Origin: Desulfuromonadaceae bacterium
GTDB taxonomy: Bacteria > Desulfobacterota > Desulfuromonadia > Desulfuromonadales > SZUA-540
Length of the DNA stretch: 6,702 bases
Direction of reading: 5' to 3'
Assembly: GCA_003250235.1 (NCBI GenBank)
Contig: QKGY01000051.1
Location: forward strand, 1 to 6,702
Both the position numbers and the translations under genes were made by a program. The notes under the pieces were generated by a model, which saw only the letters and a list, made by a program, of their open reading frames with translations, was not told the DNA's origin and did not search any database. Below, in pieces: positions 1 to 6,702 of this stretch (positions within the stretch are counted from its first letter, which is position 1; each line of letters opens with the position of its first letter).

Positions 1-2400
<2,400 letters not shown>

Positions 2401-2405
2401 GCGGT

Positions 2406-2409
2406 CTCC
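2406..2409 (-). promoter_or_regulatory. Shine-Dalgarno site of uvrA
   Basis: On the minus strand GGAG is followed by 5 nt and then the ATG at 2400. This supports the ATG at 2400 over the in-frame ATG at 2424, which has no comparable purine-rich site at the right distance. Confidence 0.7.
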
Positions 2410-2487
2410 AGGGTGGAAGGTCATGCGACAGGCGGCATCGCGGATGCCGGACTCAGAAAACGGGGGCGTGCGGCAGGGTAATGCGGA

Positions 2488-2519
2488 GGGGTGATCTTTT
2501 TCCCGGCGAGGATCACTCC
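2488..2519. repeat. Inverted repeat (GTGATC-N14-GATCAC core) upstream of uvrA
   Basis: A 9-base arm (GGGGTGATC) faces GATCACTCC across a 14-base spacer. Six core base pairs are perfect; beyond them come one G-T (A-C on the other strand) and two G-C pairs. It starts 88 bp upstream of the uvrA start codon. It could be an operator for a dimeric regulator or a leader hairpin in the uvrA transcript. It lacks a trailing T-tract, so it is not an intrinsic terminator. The same GTGATC hexamer recurs at 2841-2846, near the divergent promoter. Confidence 0.45.
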
Positions 2520-2832
2520 GTGTGTCTCGACGATGTTCCTGGTGATGCACAGGCCGCGTCTTTGGCCATATACGGCCTCATAAGACTCTGCCCTCCGACG
2601 CGCTCTCGGCGACAATCGGTGCCTGTAGGGATTTCATCCGAGCCTTTGCACGCGAACACACAAACCCTTATCCCACAAGACCTCGTGATGAGCACGGATC
2701 TATGCCTAGAGTAAACGTATTTCCATCCCGCCGCAAGATGGCAGATTGAAAGGACAGACGCACGGCCAAGCGGTTCGACGGGGATTTTTGCGCGAAGGAG
2801 GGGAGAGGCGTTAAGGCGAAAAAGACGGCAGG

Positions 2833-2847
2833 GGATCGGTGTGATCC
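2833..2847. repeat. Short inverted repeat GGATC-N5-GATCC upstream of the -35 box
   Basis: A perfect 5-bp palindromic arm pair with a 5-base spacer, ending 12 bp before the TTGACA box. Its centre (2840) is about 55 bp upstream of the expected transcription start, a position typical for an activator site. The repeat is short enough to occur by chance. Confidence 0.3.
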
Positions 2848-2859
2848 ATAAATTTAAGG

Positions 2860-2888
2860 TTGACAATTCTTGCTCCAAAAAAAATAAT
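2860..2888 (+). promoter_or_regulatory. Sigma-70 type promoter for the regulator-DUF1275-hyfB operon
   Basis: TTGACA (2860-2865) is a perfect -35 hexamer. It is followed by exactly 17 bp and then AATAAT (2883-2888), which matches TATAAT at 5 of 6 positions. The surrounding 2847-2937 stretch is markedly AT-rich against GC-rich flanks. Transcription would begin near 2895, leaving a leader of about 40 nt before the ATG at 2935. No other good promoter is visible downstream in the window, so this one probably drives all four plus-strand genes. Confidence 0.8.
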
Positions 2889-2921
2889 GTCCAAAAATGT
2901 CCACTGACAGCGACATATGTC
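2886..2921. promoter_or_regulatory. Putative operator array of TGTC/GACA half-sites over the transcription start
   Basis: AATGTCCA occurs twice as a direct repeat (2886-2893 and 2896-2903), exactly 10 bp apart, so both face the same side of the helix. TGTC-N4-GACA (2898-2909) forms an inverted pair. GACATATGTC (2912-2921) is a perfect 10-bp palindrome. Five half-sites thus lie within 36 bp, covering the -10 edge, the start site and the leader, a typical place for a repressor. The adjacent HTH protein is the obvious candidate binder; that is inference. Confidence 0.45.
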
Positions 2922-2923
2922 AT

Positions 2924-2928
2924 AGGTG
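2924..2928 (+). promoter_or_regulatory. Ribosome binding site deciding the regulator start
   Basis: AGGTG lies 6 nt before the ATG at 2935. A GTG at 2926 is in frame and would add three residues, but it overlaps this ribosome site, so the ATG is preferred. Confidence 0.6.
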
Positions 2929-2934
2929 TTAAAA

Positions 2935-3612
2935 ATGAACCTTTCTGTGAAAGACGCCGCACGGCTGCTCTCCGTCTCGGAAAAAACGATCTATCGCTGG
3001 ATCAAGCAGGAGATCGTACCGGCCTACAAGGTCCATGAGAGTTATCGCTTCAACCGCTCGGAGCTTCTCGAGTGGGCCACCTCGCGGCGCATGGGAATTT
3101 CCGCCGAACTGCTCTCCGAACCGGAGAGCGACGCTCTGCCGCTGCCGAGCCTGATTTCGTCCATAGAGACTGGCGGGGTTTTTTATCGCATGGAGGGTCG
3201 GACCCGGGACGAGGTTCTTGCCGACGTCGTGATGCACTTGAGACTGCCGGACGAAGTCGATCGCGATTATCTGCGACAGGTTCTCATCGCCCGCGAAAAA
3301 CTGGCCTCTACGGGGATCGGCGCAGGCATCGCCCTGCCGCATCCGCGCAACCCCGTGCTGCTCCATGTCACCCGTCCGACGGTAACCCTCTGCTTCCTGG
3401 AGCAGCCGGTCGATTTCCATGCTCTCGACGGCATTCCGGTGCAGGTACTCTTCACCCTGATTTCTCCCACGTTGCGCTCCCATCTGCATCTGCTGTCGCG
3501 TCTCGGTTTCGTTCTGCAGGACCGAAAGTTCCGAAAGACGCTCGACGAGCAGGGGAGCCGTGAGGAGATTTTTGCCGCCCTGCGGCGCGCCGAGGAGCTG
3601 CTGATCAAATGA
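2935..3612 (+). CDS. HTH (excisionase/MerR-like) plus PTS EIIA-Ntr-like fusion regulator
   Basis: A 225-residue soluble two-domain protein. Residues 3-47 form a helix-turn-helix of the excisionase/HTH_17 type: LSVKDAARLLSVSEKTIYRW, then a basic wing and an FNRSELLEW ending. After a linker of about 25 residues, residues 75-225 match the EIIA type-2 (PtsN/fructose) fold. GIGAGIALPHPR carries the expected phospho-accepting histidine, H136, followed by FHALDGIPVQVLF and a HLHLLSRLGFVLQD segment typical of the family. PtsN-type proteins take phosphate from HPr/NPr and regulate partners rather than transporting sugar. No EIIB or EIIC partner is present here, so a regulatory role is likely. It is first in the operon, directly behind the promoter and the half-site array; 87 nt separate it from the next gene. 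Autoregulation and control of the membrane genes are inferred. Domain assignment is strong; ligand and targets are unknown. Confidence 0.9.
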   Translation: MNLSVKDAARLLSVSEKTIYRWIKQEIVPAYKVHESYRFNRSELLEWATSRRMGISAELLSEPESDALPLPSLISSIETGGVFYRMEGRTRDEVLADVVMHLRLPDEVDRDYLRQVLIAREKLASTGIGAGIALPHPRNPVLLHVTRPTVTLCFLEQPVDFHALDGIPVQVLFTLISPTLRSHLHLLSRLGFVLQDRKFRKTLDEQGSREEIFAALRRAEELLIK

Positions 3613-3699
3613 GTCGCCGTTTCTTTCCCCAGATAAAAGCCGGGACTGAAGGGCTCCTGAAGGTGTACGTCTCATGCCCGGGGGGAGAACGCTGACCCC

Positions 3700-4437
3700 A
3701 TGCCCTATTCACTGGCCCAAGAAAAGAACAATCTCTACCGTGAGCGCCCCTGGGTGTTTGTCTTCGGGGGGCTGCTCGCTTCCGTGGCGGGATTTGTCAA
3801 CGTGGTGCTGTTGGGGATCTATCATGTCCCGGTCAGCCATATGAGCGGTGCGGTTTCCCGCCTGGCAATCGATCTTTCCACCAGCAACCGCCCGGATCTG
3901 ATGGGCGCCCTGTCCATCTTCGCCGGCTTTCTGGCCGGGGCGGTACTGAGCGGGGTGATTATCGGCTCGACCCAGGTGCGGCCCGGTCGTCGTTACGGCA
4001 TTACCATGATGCTCGAAGGGTTTATTCTGTGCAGCGCCACCGTTCTTCTGCTGCTGCAGAGGCAGATCGGCATCCCTCTGGCCGCCATGGCCTGCGGCCT
4101 GCAGAACGCCATGGCGAGCAGTTATTACGGACTGATTATCCGCACCACCCATGTTTCGGGCATGGTGACCGATATCGGTGTGCTCATCGGCCATCTGATC
4201 CGCTACCGCCATGTCGAGTGGTGGAAACTGTTGCTGCTGATCACCCTGCTGGGCGGATTCTTCACCGGCGGCTACCTGGGGGGGATGGCTTACGGCGAAA
4301 TCGGCATTCCGGCGCTCTTTCTGGCTGCGGGCGGCTGCAGCATTGCAGGCCTCGGTTATTACCTCTGGCGCAAAAGCCATCGCGGGGAGTTTTCGAAAGA
4401 GTCCGAGAGCCTTCCCCTAACGGATGAACTGTCATGA
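3700..4437 (+). CDS. DUF1275 (YoaK family) integral membrane protein
   Basis: A 245-residue membrane protein with about six hydrophobic segments (roughly 17-40, 67-90, 101-119, 123-143, 176-196, 200-223) and a charged C-terminal tail. Family hallmarks are VSHMSGAVSRLAIDL (45-59), ACGLQNAMAS (131-140) and RTTHVSGMVTDIG (148-160); the two HxSG motifs reflect the family's internal symmetry. Biochemical function is unknown for the family, and a small-molecule or ion transport role has only been suggested. ATG at 3700 is the first start after an in-frame stop at 3658. A GGGGGAG tract lies upstream, with a rather long 13-nt spacing. The stop overlaps the next start by 4 bp (ATGA), which ties the protein to the proton-channel subunits. 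It is not a usual part of hydrogenase-4 operons. Confidence 0.88.
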   Translation: MPYSLAQEKNNLYRERPWVFVFGGLLASVAGFVNVVLLGIYHVPVSHMSGAVSRLAIDLSTSNRPDLMGALSIFAGFLAGAVLSGVIIGSTQVRPGRRYGITMMLEGFILCSATVLLLLQRQIGIPLAAMACGLQNAMASSYYGLIIRTTHVSGMVTDIGVLIGHLIRYRHVEWWKLLLLITLLGGFFTGGYLGGMAYGEIGIPALFLAAGGCSIAGLGYYLWRKSHRGEFSKESESLPLTDELS

Positions 4438-6431
4438 ACATGCTGCTGCTGGCTTTGTCTTTACTCGTCGGGACGGGATTGCTCGCCCTGCTTTGCGCCC
4501 GTCGCCCGAAACTCTCCGGGGTGCTGGGAGCCTCGGGTCTGGTCGGCGGCGCCTTTCTGGGATTGCTCGCGGCCCTGTCCGTGCTGCTTGGCGCCAAGAC
4601 CCTCTCCCTCTCCTGGACGTGGCAGGTGCCGGCGGGCCATTTTGCACTGAACCTCGATCCCCTGGCGGCCTTTTTCGTGCTGCCGATCTGCCTGCTCGCC
4701 ATCCTGGCCGCCGTGTACGCAACCGGCTACCTGAAAGATCACTCCCCGGCCGGTGCCGTCGGGCCGCACTGGTTCTTTCTCAACCTGATGGTCGCGACCA
4801 TGATCCTGGTGGTGGTTGCCGCCAACGCCGTTCTGTTCCTCATGGCCTGGGAGGGGATGACCCTGAGCTCGTTCTTTCTGGTGGCATTCGAACACCGCCA
4901 GAAAGAGGTGCGCGAAGCCGCCTGGACCTATCTGGTGGTGGCGCACCTGGGGCTGATGCTGCTGCTGGCCTTTTTTCTGTCGGCGGGAGGGCTGTGCGGC
5001 GGTTTCGATTTTGCCGATTTCCGTTCGCTTGAGCCGCTTCCCACCCTGACGGCAGCCCTGCTGCTTGTCGCCGGAATCGGAGGGTTCGGCGTCAAGGCCG
5101 GACTCTTTCCCCTCCACGTCTGGTTGCCCGACGCCCACCCTGCGGCGCCCAGCCATGTCTCCGCCCTGATGTCGGGCGTTCTGGTGAAGGTCGGTATCTA
5201 CGGCATCCTGCGCATCTGCGGATTTCTGCCCGCCCTGTTGCCGCAGGCGGGGATCGCCCTGATGGCCCTTGGCGGCGTCGGTGCCCTTTACGGCATCGCC
5301 ATGGCCAATTTTCAACGGGACATCAAACGGGCTCTGGCGTATTCGACCATCGAGAATGTCGGCATCGTCTTTCTCGGCCTCGGCCTCGGCCTTTACGCAA
5401 AAGCCCAGGGCCAGACGCTGCTGGCATTTTTAGGGCTGGCGGGCGCCCTGCTGCATATCTGGAATCACGCCCTGTTCAAAGGCCTGTTGTTTTTGGGGGC
5501 CGGCAGCGTGCTGCATGCCACGTCCACCCGCGATATGGACCGCCTCGGGGGGCTTCTCAAGAAAATGCCCTGGACCGGCGCGATGGTGATCGGTGGCTCT
5601 CTGGCCATCTCCGCCCTGCCGCCTTTCAACGGCCTGGTCAGCGAGTGGCTGATCTATCTCGGACTGCTGGGCAACGGGATCCAGACCGGCGGGTTCATCG
5701 GCCTGCTGCCCCTGCTCATGGTCGGGATCCTGGGGCTGATCGGCGCACTCGCCGTCGTCGCGTTCACCCGTCTCTGCGGGATTGTGCTGCTCGGCGCGCC
5801 GCGCAGCGAAGCCGCTCTGCACGCCCACGAAGCGTCCGCTTCGATGCTGGGACCGATGGCGATATTGCTGAGCCTTTGCCTGCTCATCGGGTTATTCCCG
5901 CATCGGGCCGTGGCGTTGCTTGCCTCGCCCCTCGAACAGCTGTTGCCGGGAAGCCGCGAACCGCTGGCCGATATCCTGTCGCGGCTCTCGCAGTTCGGCC
6001 GGTGGAACGCTCTGATCTGGATGAGTCTCGGGCTCTTTGCGGCCCTGTTGTTCTGGTTGCGTCGCCACAGGCCCCTGCGGCAGGGAGGAACCTGGGGGTG
6101 CGGTTTCGCGTTTTTGTCTTCCCGTATCGAGTACACCGGAGAGGGGTATGCCGAACTGGCGCAAAGCCACCTGGTCCCGCCCTCTCTGGGGCCTGAGGTG
6201 CAGCGCAAACCCCTCAGGGCCATTTTCCCGCGCGTTTCGCGATTGGCCCAACAGTCGCCGGACCCGGTCCTGATCCGCCTGTTCCTGCCCGGGGTCGGGA
6301 AAATCGCCGAACGCTGCGTTCGACTTCGCTGGCTGCAACAGGGGAAACTGCAGGTCTACCTACTCTATATCTTCATGGCCTGTGCCCTGTTGATGGTCTG
6401 GAGCGTTCTGGCCGGAAAGGGGTTGTTATGA
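4434..6431 (+). CDS. hyfB: HyfB-like proton-translocating membrane subunit (NuoL/Mrp antiporter superfamily)
   Basis: A 665-residue polytopic inner-membrane protein, close to the usual length of HyfB/HycC. It forms an ion channel module in hydrogenase-4, formate hydrogenlyase or Ehr-type complexes, homologous to complex I NuoL/M/N. Key polar residues are present: E140 in AWEGM, K221 in GVKAGLFPLHVWLPDAHPAA, K252 in GVLVKVGIYG, and H345/K349 in NHALFKGLLFL. Many hydrophobic helices cover the chain. The HyfB-type tail has TWGCGF (553-558) and a final membrane segment after LQQGKLQVYLLYIF. These tail motifs favour HyfB over NuoL or MrpA. It starts inside the DUF1275 stop (ATGA) without a strong ribosome site, so translation is probably coupled. 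The catalytic hydrogenase subunits are not in the window, so hydrogenase-4, formate hydrogenlyase and the cofactor-less Ehr complex cannot be told apart. Confidence 0.92.
   Translation: MNMLLLALSLLVGTGLLALLCARRPKLSGVLGASGLVGGAFLGLLAALSVLLGAKTLSLSWTWQVPAGHFALNLDPLAAFFVLPICLLAILAAVYATGYLKDHSPAGAVGPHWFFLNLMVATMILVVVAANAVLFLMAWEGMTLSSFFLVAFEHRQKEVREAAWTYLVVAHLGLMLLLAFFLSAGGLCGGFDFADFRSLEPLPTLTAALLLVAGIGGFGVKAGLFPLHVWLPDAHPAAPSHVSALMSGVLVKVGIYGILRICGFLPALLPQAGIALMALGGVGALYGIAMANFQRDIKRALAYSTIENVGIVFLGLGLGLYAKAQGQTLLAFLGLAGALLHIWNHALFKGLLFLGAGSVLHATSTRDMDRLGGLLKKMPWTGAMVIGGSLAISALPPFNGLVSEWLIYLGLLGNGIQTGGFIGLLPLLMVGILGLIGALAVVAFTRLCGIVLLGAPRSEAALHAHEASASMLGPMAILLSLCLLIGLFPHRAVALLASPLEQLLPGSREPLADILSRLSQFGRWNALIWMSLGLFAALLFWLRRHRPLRQGGTWGCGFAFLSSRIEYTGEGYAELAQSHLVPPSLGPEVQRKPLRAIFPRVSRLAQQSPDPVLIRLFLPGVGKIAERCVRLRWLQQGKLQVYLLYIFMACALLMVWSVLAGKGLL
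6417..6422 (+). promoter_or_regulatory. Ribosome binding site of the second HyfB-like gene
   Basis: AAGGGG lies 5 nt before the ATG at 6428, inside the last codons of the preceding gene. It supports this start rather than the in-frame ATG at 6434. Confidence 0.65.
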
Positions 6432-6702
6432 CCATGGAATGGTTTCTGATCGGAACCCTGTTGATTTTTGCCTCGGGAATCCCGGGGCTGTTCTGCAGGC
6501 GGGAGGCCCGTTGGGGAGAGCGCCTGAGCCTCTGGCTGGTGCTCGCCGGGGTCGCCTGCGCCCTGCTCGGAACCGTTCTGGCTCTGGCTCATCCTGAAAA
6601 CAGCCGTCTTCACTGGGCCTGGGCGGTGCCCGGCGCCGAATTCCTGCTGCAGGTCGATGCTCTCACGGCGGTCTTTCTTTTTCCGCTTTTTCTCGTTGTG
6701 GC
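6428..6702 (+). CDS. Second HyfB-like proton-channel subunit, N-terminal part only
   Basis: Ninety-one codons are present before the right edge. The start overlaps the previous stop (ATGA) and has a good ribosome site. Hydrophobic helices lie at about 5-22 and 33-54, with a third starting near 79. The stretch from W63 to residue 90 (WAWAVPGAEF, then VDALTAVF) aligns without gaps to residues 61-88 of the preceding HyfB-like protein (WTWQVPAGHF, then LDPLAAFF); counting one flanking residue on each side, about 12 of 29 positions are identical. This is the conserved entry to the proton-conducting core in HyfB/NuoL-type proteins. The core (PF00361) is off the window, so HyfB-, HyfD/F- or NuoL/N-type cannot be settled, though the layout is closest to HyfB. 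Operon order implies it belongs to the same membrane complex. Confidence 0.8.
   Translation, partial: MTMEWFLIGTLLIFASGIPGLFCRREARWGERLSLWLVLAGVACALLGTVLALAHPENSRLHWAWAVPGAEFLLQVDALTAVFLFPLFLVV

Larger units (their letters stand above)
2401..2832. other. Divergent intergenic region upstream of uvrA, no convincing gene
   Basis: About 430 bp with short, mutually overlapping open frames on both strands. None has a good ribosome site or a recognisable full domain. The only protein-like signal is a minus-strand stretch near 2513-2580 resembling the end of a histidine kinase (GLCITRNIVETHG). The uvrA promoter must lie here or nearby, but no minus-strand -35/-10 pair is convincing. The best I could place, TTGCGG-N17-TACTCT near 2709-2737, matches consensus at only 3 of 6 positions in each box. 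An inverted repeat at 2488-2519 is listed separately. Confidence 0.6.

Noticed and set aside
2481..2714. Small plus-strand open frame in the intergenic region
   Set aside because: No ribosome site, no recognisable domain, and it overlaps other equally weak frames.
2513..2962. Minus-strand open frame of 149 codons running across the promoter
   Set aside because: It spans the strong plus-strand promoter and operator region, and its product shows no coherent domain.
2929..3675. Minus-strand open frame of 248 codons opposite the HTH-EIIA gene
   Set aside because: The plus-strand product has two clear domains and a promoter; the antisense product has none.
3613..3699. Possible terminator or second promoter between the regulator and the DUF1275 gene
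   Set aside because: Only a 4-bp AGCC/GGCT pairing without a T-tract, and no -35/-10 pair; read-through is more likely.
4461..5315. Long minus-strand open frame opposite hyfB
   Set aside because: Its Gln/Gly/His-rich composition is the typical antisense image of a Leu/Ala-rich membrane protein.

Overview
The window is GC-rich, gene-dense bacterial chromosome. The UvrA variant, a Hyf/Ehr-type membrane-complex operon and a regulator joining an HTH to a PTS EIIA domain together suggest an anaerobic proteobacterium-like lineage, perhaps Desulfuromonadales/Geobacter-type. That placement rests on family recall and composition; no rRNA or other marker is present.

Layout: positions 1-2400 (minus strand) hold the first 800 codons of a UvrA-family excision-repair ATPase that runs off the left edge. 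Positions 2401 to about 2934 are a divergent intergenic region. Its uvrA-proximal part holds an inverted repeat and a short stretch resembling the end of a histidine kinase. Its right end holds a near-consensus sigma-70 promoter (TTGACA-N17-AATAAT) followed by closely packed TGTC/GACA half-sites. From 2935 to the right edge, four plus-strand genes follow in tandem: a regulator with an excisionase/MerR-like HTH and an EIIA (PtsN-like) domain, a DUF1275/YoaK membrane protein, a HyfB-like proton-channel subunit, and the start of a second HyfB-like subunit. The last three overlap by 4 bp (ATGA), so translational coupling is likely.

How they may work together: the HyfB-type proteins are ion-translocating subunits of respiratory or hydrogenase-related complexes (hydrogenase-4, formate hydrogenlyase, Ehr, complex I). 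The upstream regulator could sense PTS phosphorylation state through its conserved His and control the operon and its own promoter. That link is inferred from gene order. The uvrA gene is divergent and functionally unrelated. Most other open frames, including a 783-codon frame opposite uvrA, are shadows of these genes.
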